A stretch of DNA of 64,000 nt from Pseudomonas sp. MF4836 (GTDB lineage: Bacteria > Pseudomonadota > Gammaproteobacteria > Pseudomonadales > Pseudomonadaceae), in NCBI RefSeq assembly GCF_002018875.1, contig NZ_MVOL01000004.1, forward strand, positions 186,001 through 250,000. Direction: 5' to 3'. This document shows positions 37,437 to 46,323 of this stretch, piece after piece. Positions within the stretch are counted from its first letter, which is position 1. Every line of letters starts with the position of its first letter. The position numbers and the translations under genes were made by a program. Below the pieces are notes generated by a model, which was not told where the DNA came from, ran no database searches, and worked only from the letters and a program-made list of their open reading frames with translations.

Positions 37437-38648
37437 ATGAGTCAGACTCTTTCCGCGGCGCCCGAACGCACGTTCGGCGCGCCCTTGTGCGCATTGCTGG
37501 TACTGAGCGCTGCTGCCTTGTTCCTGCAAGCGCGGGTCGGTGCGCAGCAGGTGCTGTTGCTGGTGCTGGGCGCCGCGCTGGGGCTGACCCTGTATCACGC
37601 CGCCTTTGGTTTCACCTCGGCCTGGCGCGTATTTATCCGTGACCGCCGGGGCGCGGGCCTGCGGGCACAGATGGTGATGCTGGCGCTGGCGGTGCTGCTG
37701 TTCTTCCCGGCATTGGGCGCCGGCACCCTGTTCGGCCAGCCGGTGACCGGGCTGGTGGCGCCGGCCGGGGTCTCGGTGATTTTCGGGGCGTTTATCTTCG
37801 GCATCGGCATGCAGTTGGGCGGCGGTTGCGCCTCCGGCACCCTGTTTACCGTGGGCGGTGGCAATGCGCGGATGCTGGTGACCTTGCTGTTTTTCATCTG
37901 TGGCTCACTGATCGCCACCCAGCATGTGGACTGGTGGTTCGCCTTGCCATCGCTGCCGCCGATTTCCATCGTCAAGAGTCTGGGCGTGTTGCCGGCGCTG
38001 GTGCTGAGCCTGGTGGTGTTCGCCTCGATTGGATGGCTGACGGTGAGCCTGGAAAAACGCCGCCACGGCGCCCTGGAAGCCCCTGTCAGCAGTGATCACT
38101 ATGGCTGGCGCCGCCTGCTGCGCGGGCCTTGGCCGCTGGTGTGGGGCGCGGTTGCCCTGGCGTTGCTCAATTACGCCACCCTGGCCCTGGCGGGTCGGCC
38201 TTGGGGCATCACCTCGGCGTTTGCCTTGTGGGGCGCCAAGGTGGCCAGCGGGCTGGGGGTGGATGTCGGCAGCTGGGTGTTCTGGCAGAGCCCGGGGAAC
38301 GCCAAGGCCCTGGCGGCACCGGTGTGGGAGGACATCACCAGCGTGATGGACATCGGCATCGTCTTTGGGGCCTTGCTGGCGGCCGGGCTGGCCGGGCGTT
38401 TTGCCCCCAGCCTGAAAATCCCCCGGCGTTCCCTGGTGGCGGCGGTGCTCGGTGGATTGCTGCTGGGCTACGGCTCGCGGCTGGCGTATGGCTGCAACAT
38501 CGGCGCCTATTTCAGCGGCATCGCCTCCGGCAGCCTGCATGGCTGGCTGTGGCTGGTAGCCGCCTTTATCGGCAACGGCGTGGGCGTACGCCTGCGCCCC
38601 TGGTTCTTCGCCGAAGACCGGACGCCTCAAGGCCTGACGGGCTGCTGA
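37437..38648 (+). CDS. YeeE/YedE family sulfur-compound transporter
   Basis: A 403-residue inner-membrane protein with about ten hydrophobic segments and the two pseudo-repeated sulfur-transport motifs: GGGCASGTLFTVGGGN (about residue 128) and YGCNIGAYFSGIASGS (about residue 345), each carrying the conserved Cys. Relatives import thiosulfate. There is no TusA-like partner gene next to it. It is 40 bp after the MocR gene but has its own start, so co-transcription is possible. REPIN repeats follow directly. Confidence 0.9.
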   Translation: MSQTLSAAPERTFGAPLCALLVLSAAALFLQARVGAQQVLLLVLGAALGLTLYHAAFGFTSAWRVFIRDRRGAGLRAQMVMLALAVLLFFPALGAGTLFGQPVTGLVAPAGVSVIFGAFIFGIGMQLGGGCASGTLFTVGGGNARMLVTLLFFICGSLIATQHVDWWFALPSLPPISIVKSLGVLPALVLSLVVFASIGWLTVSLEKRRHGALEAPVSSDHYGWRRLLRGPWPLVWGAVALALLNYATLALAGRPWGITSAFALWGAKVASGLGVDVGSWVFWQSPGNAKALAAPVWEDITSVMDIGIVFGALLAAGLAGRFAPSLKIPRRSLVAAVLGGLLLGYGSRLAYGCNIGAYFSGIASGSLHGWLWLVAAFIGNGVGVRLRPWFFAEDRTPQGLTGC

Positions 38649-38690
38649 GCGCAGCGAGCTCCAAGCCCTAAGCCGCAAGCTTGGCTCTTT

Positions 38691-38822
38691 TGTGGCGAGG
38701 GAGCTTGCTCCCGCTCGAGCGCGAAGCGGTCGCAGAGGCGGTAATCGCGGTGCATCAGGTGTGCTGCGGCGGCTGGATTTGGGCTTGCTTCGCAAGCCAG
38801 CGCGAGCAAGCTCGCTCGCCAC
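38691..38822. repeat. REPIN copy 1
   Basis: Ends in TGTGGCGAGGGAGCTTGCTC and, inverted, GAGCAAGCTCGCTCGCCAC. The interior carries GCGCGAAGCGGTCGCA and GGCTTGCTTCGCAAGCC palindromes. Nearly identical to copy 2. Confidence 0.85.
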
Positions 38823-38864
38823 CGGGGTCAGGTCCCCCCCTTATAGCTTGCCGCTTGGCTCTTT

Positions 38865-38997
38865 TGTGGCGAGGGAGCTTGCTCCCGCTCGAGCGCGAAG
38901 CGGTCGCAAAGGCGGTAATCGCGGTGTTTCAGATGTACTGCGCTGGCAGGATTTGGGCTTGCTTCGCAAGCCAGCGCGAGCAAGCTCGCTCGCCACA
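38865..38997. repeat. REPIN copy 2
   Basis: Same ends as copy 1, complete to GCTCGCCACA. The interior differs from copy 1 at scattered positions around 38920-38950, so the duplication is not brand new. Confidence 0.85.
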
Positions 38998-39016
38998 GGG
39001 GGGGTGATCCCCTATG

Positions 39017-39051
39017 GCTTGCCGCTGGAAGCTTGAAGCTTGCCGCTGCTG
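39017..39051 (+). repeat. Heptanucleotide tandem repeat (GCTTGNN)
   Basis: Five consecutive seven-base units: GCTTGCC, GCTGGAA, GCTTGAA, GCTTGCC and GCTGCTG. It ends directly at the stop codon of the downstream potF-like gene. Confidence 0.7.
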
Positions 39052-40152
39052 CTAGGTCCCCGACTTGATCTTGGTCCAGGCCCGGGTCCGGGCGCGTTCC
39101 GCGTCACGCGGTAGCGGTTGCAGGGTGTAGAGGGTGCCCATCGCCGCTTCGGTCGGGTACAGGTTGGGGTTGTTGCGGATCGCCGGGTCGACCCGTTCGG
39201 TGGCGTCCTTGTTCGGGTTGGGGTAGCCGACGAAGTCGCTGACCGGCGCAATCACCTGGGGTTGCAGCAGGTAGTTGATAAAGGTGTAGGCGTCTTCCGG
39301 GTTTTTCGCGCCTTTGGGCACCGCCAGCATGTCGAACCAGATCGGCGCGCCTTCCTTGGGCAGGCGCATGTCCACGGTCACCCCGTTCTTGGCCTCCTTG
39401 GCGCGGTTGGCGGCCTGGGAGAAGCTGCCCGAGTAACCGACCGCGACGCAGATATCGCCATTGGCGATGTCGGCCATGTACTTGGATGAATGGAAATAGG
39501 TGATGTAGGGGCGGATCTTCATCAGCAGCGCTTCAGCCTTGGCGTAATCCGCCGGCTTCTTGCTGTTGGGGTCCAGGCCCAGGTGTTGCAGGGCCAGGGG
39601 CAGGATCTCCGACGGTGAATCCAGCAGCGCCACGCCGCACTGCTTGAGCTTGCTGATGTTCTCTTCCTTGAAGATCAGGTCCCAGCTGTCCACCGGTGCG
39701 TTGTCTCCCAGGGCGGCTTTGACTTTGGCCGGGTTGAAGCCGATCAGGATGGTGCCGTACATGTAGGGCACGGCGAATTTGTTGCCCGGGTCGTTGGCCT
39801 CGATCAGCTTCATCAGCTTGGGATCGAGGTGGTTCCAGTTGGGCAGCTTGCTGCGATCCAGGGGTTGGAACACCCCGGCCTCGATCTGCTTGGCCAGGAA
39901 CACGTTGGACGGCACCACCACGTCATACCCGGAGTTGCCGGTCAGCAGCTTGGCTTCCAGGGCTTCGTTGGTGTCGAAGATGTCGTACACCAGCTTGATC
40001 TGGGTGTTCTGCGCCTTGAAATCCTCCAGGGCCTTGGGGGTGATGTAGTCGAACCAGTTGTAGACCCGCAGGGTGCGTTCTTCAGCCTGCACCGCGCCGC
40101 TGAGCAAGGCCGCGCAGAGGGCTGGGGCGATAAAGCGTTTGAGACTGTTCAT
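39052..40152 (-). CDS. Putrescine-type ABC transporter periplasmic binding protein (PotF/SpuD-like)
   Basis: A 366-residue periplasmic protein with signal peptide MNSLKRFIAPALCAALLSGAVQA. The mature start RTLRVYNWFDYITPKALEDF, YDVVVPSNVFLAKQIEAGVF and PYMYGTILIGFN are typical of PotF/SpuD/SpuE polyamine-binding proteins. No permease or ATPase genes accompany it, so it would have to serve a transporter encoded elsewhere. It is 12 bp downstream of an acetylpolyamine amidohydrolase-like gene in the same operon, which supports a polyamine or acetylpolyamine ligand. Confidence 0.9.
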   Translation of the reverse strand: MNSLKRFIAPALCAALLSGAVQAEERTLRVYNWFDYITPKALEDFKAQNTQIKLVYDIFDTNEALEAKLLTGNSGYDVVVPSNVFLAKQIEAGVFQPLDRSKLPNWNHLDPKLMKLIEANDPGNKFAVPYMYGTILIGFNPAKVKAALGDNAPVDSWDLIFKEENISKLKQCGVALLDSPSEILPLALQHLGLDPNSKKPADYAKAEALLMKIRPYITYFHSSKYMADIANGDICVAVGYSGSFSQAANRAKEAKNGVTVDMRLPKEGAPIWFDMLAVPKGAKNPEDAYTFINYLLQPQVIAPVSDFVGYPNPNKDATERVDPAIRNNPNLYPTEAAMGTLYTLQPLPRDAERARTRAWTKIKSGT

Positions 40153-40164
40153 GGTGCGGATCCC

Positions 40165-41196
<1,032 letters not shown>

Positions 41197-41271
41197 TTTC
41201 TTGTTCTCCGCAGGCTGATTCGGTGTTCCACAGTCTTGCGGCGCCGGGGCTTTCGGAGAACGTCGGTAGCG

Positions 41272-41296
41272 GCCAAAAAGGGATCGATATGGCCAA
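41272..41296 (-). promoter_or_regulatory. Conserved upstream element B (candidate polyamine operator)
   Basis: The + strand reads GCCAAAAAGGGATC, then GATAT, then GGCCAA. It matches element A at 20 of 25 positions in the same orientation relative to its gene. It lies 76-100 bp upstream of the amidohydrolase gene. On the gene strand TTTGGCC occurs twice, on each side of GATCCC. Confidence 0.5.
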
Positions 41297-41357
41297 AGTC
41301 TTTGTCCGAATTTCGCCCCTTAACGAGGCGTTGCGCCCCATTGCGGGGCGCGCGGCT

Positions 41358-43265
41358 TCAGCTTTTGCCGGCGGGGGGCGGGCTCAGGCGTTGCAGGACC
41401 TGGAGCATATCCTGGCGTTTTTGCCGGGCCAGGGTTTCCAGCAATAGCGCATAACCTTTCTTTTCGCAGTATTGGCCGACGTTGGGGTTGGCGCCGTGCT
41501 CCAGCAGCAGGGTGAACATGTCCAGGCTGTCCTGCACGCTGACCGCAGGCTCCTTGCTGTCGGCGGCGGTCTGCTCGGCCACCCGCATCAGCAGGCTCTT
41601 GCCGATCGGCTGGTTATGGCAGGTGCCGCGTCCGTAGCTCAGGTCGAGGTTGGCGCCGGCAGCGATCAGTTGCCGGGCCGCGGCGTAGTTGTTGCCGTCG
41701 AGCGCGCGCCAGAGCGCGGTTTCGCCTTCGTCCGGGGTGCGCCGGTCGAGGTTTTGCGGGTACTGCATCAGCCAGGTGAAACCCTCGATATCCCGACGGC
41801 TGCGGGCCATCTCCAGTAACGGGGTGGCGCCTCTGCTGCTTTGCTCGTCGATGGCGACCCCGGCGTCTAGGAGGAACTTCAGGCGCCGGGCCTGGTTCAG
41901 GTCCGGGCTGTCCCTGAGATCGTTGCGCATGGCCAACAGGGCCAGGGTGCTCCCGTTGTAGGGGCCGCGAGTGTGGGCGCCATGGGCCAGCAGCTGGCGG
42001 GCGATGTCCAGGTTCGGCGCATCCAGGGCGTGCAGCAAGGCGCTGCGCCCGTCGTCAGCCATGACTTCGCCGCTGATCCCTTGCTCCAGCAGGCGCTGGA
42101 CCTCGGCGGCATCGCCGGCATCCACGGCGCTGACCAGAGGCCAGAACCCCTGGCACGCCTGCGGGGTGGCGGCCTTCACATCGAGGCGTTGCAGCACGCG
42201 GGCCGGCACGGTCTGTTGGCGTTGCAGGCGCAGGCCGCAGTACACCCGATAGCGTTCCACGGCTCGCCCCTGATGCTCGTTGTTCAAGGGCTGCTGTTCA
42301 AACAGCGCCCAATCCAGGTCCGCCAGGTTGAGGTAGCTCGGCACCCGCGCCGGGTCGCGGCGCAGTACCTCGGCCAGCCACGGACGTGCGGTTTGCAGCT
42401 GGCCGGCTTCGCTGGTCCAGTAGGCAATGTCGTTGAGCAGGCCGGGGTAGGTACTTTCCCCGGGGGCGAGGGTGCGAAAGTCATGGCTGGCGAAAAAGTC
42501 TTTGACCCGAGCGATGCCTGGCCCTTTGTCCTTGGCGCTGCGCAGCTGGCCGTGCAACTGGCGGAATTCGTCCCACACGCGGTCAGCCGCCGGAGCGGGC
42601 GGGTAAGGGTTGATCGTCAGCGTGCCGGCGCCGCTGCTGAAAGGCTGAAACCACCTCGGGAAGCGCTGCAAGGCTTGCAGCCACTGCTCCTGCACCTCGG
42701 CGTCGATCGGTTGCAGCGGGGTGAAGTCCATCTGCGACAGGTCTTTGCGGCGGCTGAAGGCCAGCAGCGGCTGCTGGGGATCACGGATGTCGATCAACAG
42801 GTAGCGGCTGCTGAGCTGCCAGTCGCTGTTGCGGCAGTTGAAACTGAGCTGGGTCAGGCTCAGCCCGGGCTCCAGGTCATTGCTGACCGGCCAGTTGTCG
42901 GCGACCGGGATCGGCTCGTGTTGCGGCACGCAGTCACGCAGTTCCTGGGCGGTGAACAGCTGCAAGGCAGGGGATTTGTAGACCCGCTGCTGGTACTTGG
43001 GATCGGCATAGGCGTTGAGGTAGAACAGCCCGCGGTACTGGCTGAGCACCACCCGCGCTGGCGTCTGCGGCTGGCCGGGTACGGGGAACGCCTTGATTTG
43101 CAGGGTGGCGCTTTCGGGAGCGTCGAGCCGCATGTCGCGCTGCAGTTGCGACCACTTGATCTTGCCCAGGTCGAGGTCGAAGGCCTGAACGGTGGGCACG
43201 GCGCCCAGGCACAGCAACGCGATCAATGCCGCGCGCAGGCGACGCGAGCCGGTGGAGTGTTTCAA
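41358..43265 (-). CDS. Secreted ankyrin-repeat protein
   Basis: A 635-residue exported protein. I chose TTG 43265 because AGGA lies eight bases upstream and the signal peptide MKHSTGSRRLRAALIALLCL follows. The N-terminal 380 residues match nothing I recognise and contain a TPR-like stretch (PWLAEVLRRDPARVPSYLNLADLDWALFE). The C-terminal part (about 385-625) has ankyrin-type repeats such as DDGRSALLHALDAPNLDIARQLLAHGA and GETALWRALDGNNYAAARQLIAAGAN (repeat cores ALLHAL, ARQLLAHGA, ARQLIAAGAN). It probably acts in protein-protein interaction in the periplasm. The partner is unknown. Confidence 0.8.
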   Translation of the reverse strand: MKHSTGSRRLRAALIALLCLGAVPTVQAFDLDLGKIKWSQLQRDMRLDAPESATLQIKAFPVPGQPQTPARVVLSQYRGLFYLNAYADPKYQQRVYKSPALQLFTAQELRDCVPQHEPIPVADNWPVSNDLEPGLSLTQLSFNCRNSDWQLSSRYLLIDIRDPQQPLLAFSRRKDLSQMDFTPLQPIDAEVQEQWLQALQRFPRWFQPFSSGAGTLTINPYPPAPAADRVWDEFRQLHGQLRSAKDKGPGIARVKDFFASHDFRTLAPGESTYPGLLNDIAYWTSEAGQLQTARPWLAEVLRRDPARVPSYLNLADLDWALFEQQPLNNEHQGRAVERYRVYCGLRLQRQQTVPARVLQRLDVKAATPQACQGFWPLVSAVDAGDAAEVQRLLEQGISGEVMADDGRSALLHALDAPNLDIARQLLAHGAHTRGPYNGSTLALLAMRNDLRDSPDLNQARRLKFLLDAGVAIDEQSSRGATPLLEMARSRRDIEGFTWLMQYPQNLDRRTPDEGETALWRALDGNNYAAARQLIAAGANLDLSYGRGTCHNQPIGKSLLMRVAEQTAADSKEPAVSVQDSLDMFTLLLEHGANPNVGQYCEKKGYALLLETLARQKRQDMLQVLQRLSPPPAGKS

Positions 43266-43419
43266 AGGTGCAGTCCTTGGCGGTCTCGAAAGGCGGCAAT
43301 GTAATGCAAGCAACGCATTTATGCCGGGCTTTCTCGCAGAACCTGTTGCCGATCCGCTGCGCCTGGTCCTGGGGCGTTAAACGGGGCTGAGGGTTGCTCG
43401 CCAGGTCGTAAGCAGGTGC

Positions 43420-44412
43420 TCAGGGCCGGAACTGGCTGGGCGCCACGCCGCTCCAGCGGATAAAGGCATGGCGAAAGCTCGCGGTTTCGCTGAAGCCCAG
43501 GGCCTCGGCAATCCGGTAGATCGGCACCTGGTCTTCGCAGAGCATCTGCTTGGCGCGTTCGAAACGCAGCTCGTCGAGCAACTCCTGATAGCTGCAACCG
43601 AGGTCCTTGAGGTGACGGCGCAAGGTCCGCGCCGAGCAGTTCATCTGTTCCGCCAGGCCCTCAAGCCCCGGGGCGGCGTCGAGCTGCGCAGTGAGCAACT
43701 GGCGGATACGCCCGAGCCAGGCCTGGCGCCCGGTGAATTCCAGGTTCTGTTTGCGGCAGCGCTCGGCCATGGCCTGGTGGGTGATGGCGTCCGCCAGTGG
43801 CAGCGGTTGGTCGAGCCAGCGCCGGTCGAAGGCAAAGGCGTTGGTCGTGGCGGCAAATTGCAGCGGGCATTCGAAGCGTTCGCTGTAGCGCGCCTGATAG
43901 TCGGGGGCCGGGTATTCGAAGCGGGCCCCCAGCAGCGGCAGCGGGCGGCCCAGCAGGTCGTCGCAGATGACCTTGAGTGACACCAGGCAGAACTCGATAT
44001 TGAACACGGCCATCGCCGGGTTTTCCCGGTAATCGCTGGCGGCGAACCAGACGCGCTCGCCGTCCTGCTCCAGGCTCAGTTCGAAAAGTGTTCCCAGCAG
44101 CGCCGGATAACGCAGCGCCAGACGCAAAGCGTCACCGAAGGTGGCACTGGTGAGCAGGGCGTAGCCGAGCATGCCGTAGGACGAAACATGCATGCGCCGC
44201 CCCAGTTCCAGGCCGATATCGCGGCGCAGCGCAACGGCGTTGGCGCAGACCAGCATCTCCTGATTGGTGGTGATGCGGGTGTCGGCCCGGCTCAGGTCGG
44301 CGGGGCTGATGCCGCTGCCGGCAAGCAGGGCGTCGCTGGACAAACCCTGGTCCTTGAAGGCATTGAGGATCAGCGACACCGCGTTCAGGGTCGTGAGGTG
44401 AGAGTGCAACAT
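43420..44412 (-). CDS. AraC-family transcriptional regulator
   Basis: A 330-residue regulator with an N-terminal arabinose-binding-type domain of the OruR/ArgR-like class (about 15-195; MHVSSYGMLGYALLTSATFGDALRLA) and a C-terminal double helix-turn-helix (about 235-325; LAEQMNCSARTLRRHLKDLG, IAEALGFSETASFRHAFIRWSG). ATG 44412 has GGAGA seven bases upstream; the longer frame is rejected. It is divergent from the small secreted-protein gene and may control it (inference). Confidence 0.89.
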   Translation of the reverse strand: MLHSHLTTLNAVSLILNAFKDQGLSSDALLAGSGISPADLSRADTRITTNQEMLVCANAVALRRDIGLELGRRMHVSSYGMLGYALLTSATFGDALRLALRYPALLGTLFELSLEQDGERVWFAASDYRENPAMAVFNIEFCLVSLKVICDDLLGRPLPLLGARFEYPAPDYQARYSERFECPLQFAATTNAFAFDRRWLDQPLPLADAITHQAMAERCRKQNLEFTGRQAWLGRIRQLLTAQLDAAPGLEGLAEQMNCSARTLRRHLKDLGCSYQELLDELRFERAKQMLCEDQVPIYRIAEALGFSETASFRHAFIRWSGVAPSQFRP

Positions 44413-44605
44413 GCTCGTCTCCAGCCATGATGAACCGCTAAGCCGAGCAAGTTGCATGCCGCTCGCGGCAAAACCTGCGGTTCGCCGGCCAGCCGCGTGG
44501 GGCGTTTTGGGGGACATGTGGCTAGTGACTTGGCGCATTGATTGGTGCAACCTGCCTGCCAATCACCCCCCGGTGGCGGTGTTGCAACCCGATAAAGGAC
44601 TATGT

Positions 44606-45151
44606 ATGACCCCCATTCCCGCGCGTTCCCTGCTCCTGGTTTCCAGCCTGCTGCTCAGTTCGCTGTGCCTGGCCGAAGGCGAGCCGGCCAGCGAAAGCAC
44701 CCTCAAGGATTCCGCCAAGTCTGCGGTCTCGTCGGCCATTTCGGCGGGCAAGAACCTGCTGGGTGGCGTCAGCGAAGGCGTGCTCGACGGTCGCCAATCG
44801 GCGCAAGGCGTCGACGGTGCCTCGATCATTTCCTCCCGTGAACAAATGAAAGACCGCGTCGATGTCCAGGTCTTGAAGACCGAAGCCAGCGGCGACAGCT
44901 TCAACGTCACCCTGGGGTTCAAGAACAGCAGCGACAGCCAGTTGCGGCTGATCAACCTCAAGCAGACCGGGGCATTGCTGGCCATCGACCAGGATGGTTA
45001 TGCCAACGGCCTGACCGCCAGCCTCGACAACCCGGACGAAGTCACCATCCCGCCCAAGGCGGCGGTACGGCAGAAGTTCGTGTTTGAAGGACCGATCGAG
45101 CAGTCGAGTTCGGTACGGGTCTGGGGCCAGGATTACTCGGTCAAAAAGTAA
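44606..45151 (+). CDS. Small secreted protein of unknown function
   Basis: A 181-residue protein that I do not recognise. It begins MTPIPARSLLLVSSLLLSSLCLAEGEP; the signal peptide ends in a lipobox-like LSSLCLA, so it could be a lipoprotein with Cys at about residue 21. A helical, Ala/Ser-rich region (30-60) is followed by a beta-rich domain (80-180) rich in Val, Asn and Asp. AAAGGA precedes the start. An overlapping ATG at 44602 is in another frame and is ignored. It is divergent from the AraC regulator. Confidence 0.75.
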   Translation: MTPIPARSLLLVSSLLLSSLCLAEGEPASESTLKDSAKSAVSSAISAGKNLLGGVSEGVLDGRQSAQGVDGASIISSREQMKDRVDVQVLKTEASGDSFNVTLGFKNSSDSQLRLINLKQTGALLAIDQDGYANGLTASLDNPDEVTIPPKAAVRQKFVFEGPIEQSSSVRVWGQDYSVKK

Positions 45152-45223
45152 CCTGGAACCCGCCCTGTGCTCGTGCTCGAGCCGGCGGCTACCGCAGTAG
45201 CCACCGGCTCTTTGGCACGGGCT

Positions 45224-46225
45224 TCAGCTCAATTCGCCACACAGATCAAGCTCAACCAGGCGCCGCACTTCGGCTCCGTCCAGGCCCGCGCCGAGCAGCG
45301 CATTGAGCTTGCCGAACGCCGCTTCGCGGGTCATGCCACCACCGGACAGCACGCCCACGCCCCGCAGGCGGCTGCCGGCTTCGTAGACGTCCAGCTCGAC
45401 CCCGCCTTCATGGCACTGGGTGATCGCCACCAGCACAATCCCTTGCTCATGCGCCCGTTGCAGGCTGGCCAGGAACTGCGGGTTATCGCTCGGCCCGGTG
45501 CCGCTGCCAAAGCACTCCAGCACCAGGGCCTGGATGCCGCTGGCGAGCGCGCCGTCCAGCAGCTCGGCACCGATGCCGGGGAACAGCGGCAGCACGCCGA
45601 CCTTGGCCAGTTGCCTGGCCTGGCGATAGTCCAGTTGCGCCGGCAGCGTTTCGACCTTGGCCGCGCCGCCCTGGCGCTTGAGTGCGGCGAACGGGTGGCG
45701 GCCGAAGCTGCGGATTTTCGCGCAGCGGGTCGGCGCCAGCAGCTCGCCGTGGAAGTACAGGTGCACCCCCGGCGCCAGGCCCTGGCCCAGGGCGACCAGC
45801 GAGTCGCCGAGGTTTTCCCAGGCATCGCTATCGGGCACGCCGGCCGGCAGCATCGAACCGGTAAACACCACCGGTGCGCGCAGGCCCAGCAACTGGAAGC
45901 TCATGGCGGCGGCGCTGTAGGCCAGGGTGTCGGTGCCATGCAGGATCAGCACGCTATCGCAGCCCTGGTCGATGGCATCGACCACCGCTTCACGCAGGTT
46001 CTGCCAGTAGGCGGGGGTCATGTTGGCGCTGTCGATCAGCGGCGCCATCTCGCGAAAGCGCCAGGCTGGCACGGTCAGCGTCGGCTGGCTGTTGAGGTAG
46101 TCGCGCATCCGCGCTTCGAATCCGGCAGCCGGCGCCAGGCCGTTGGCGCTGGCCTGCATACCGATGGTGCCACCGGTGTAAAGCACCATGACGTGCTGGG
46201 CGGCAGGATAGGTCGGGGCATTCAT
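45224..46225 (-). CDS. ansA: L-asparaginase (type I-like)
   Basis: A 333-residue asparaginase, which hydrolyses asparagine to aspartate and ammonia. YTGGTIGMQAS carries the first catalytic Thr near residue 18, and LILHGTDTLAYSA the second Thr/Asp pair near residue 90, with the Lys later. There is no signal peptide at the chosen ATG 46225, so it is cytoplasmic. It is 98 bp downstream of an AGCS symporter on the same strand, which suggests uptake then hydrolysis of an amide amino acid (inference). Confidence 0.91.
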   Translation of the reverse strand: MNAPTYPAAQHVMVLYTGGTIGMQASANGLAPAAGFEARMRDYLNSQPTLTVPAWRFREMAPLIDSANMTPAYWQNLREAVVDAIDQGCDSVLILHGTDTLAYSAAAMSFQLLGLRAPVVFTGSMLPAGVPDSDAWENLGDSLVALGQGLAPGVHLYFHGELLAPTRCAKIRSFGRHPFAALKRQGGAAKVETLPAQLDYRQARQLAKVGVLPLFPGIGAELLDGALASGIQALVLECFGSGTGPSDNPQFLASLQRAHEQGIVLVAITQCHEGGVELDVYEAGSRLRGVGVLSGGGMTREAAFGKLNALLGAGLDGAEVRRLVELDLCGELS

Positions 46226-46323
46226 GGAGGGTCTCCGAGGACGATGACAGCGGTGGCCGAGCATGACGCCGGCCACGCGCTGTGTCACGCCGGGCGCAGG
46301 GGGTGCGCCCGGTTACTGGCCGA

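Larger units (their letters stand above)
38649..39051. repeat. Repeat-filled gap: two REPINs plus GCTTG heptads
   Basis: This 403-bp gap between convergent genes holds no gene. It contains REPIN copies at 38691-38822 and 38865-38997 and heptanucleotide tracts at 38655-38684 (reverse), 38846-38859 and 39017-39051. The two REPIN-plus-flank units are direct repeats offset by 174 bp. Confidence 0.85.

Noticed and set aside
38691..38997. Possible CRISPR-like repeat pair
   Set aside because: Units are about 130 bp with inverted ends and no spacers of constant length. They are REPINs.
38681..39036. Two overlapping + strand frames of about 110 codons
   Set aside because: They translate the REPIN repeats, and their internal protein repetition merely reflects the DNA duplication.
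41223..41447. A 74-codon + strand frame upstream of the amidohydrolase
   Set aside because: It overlaps the 3' end of the ankyrin gene in antisense and contains the promoter element. There is no protein evidence.
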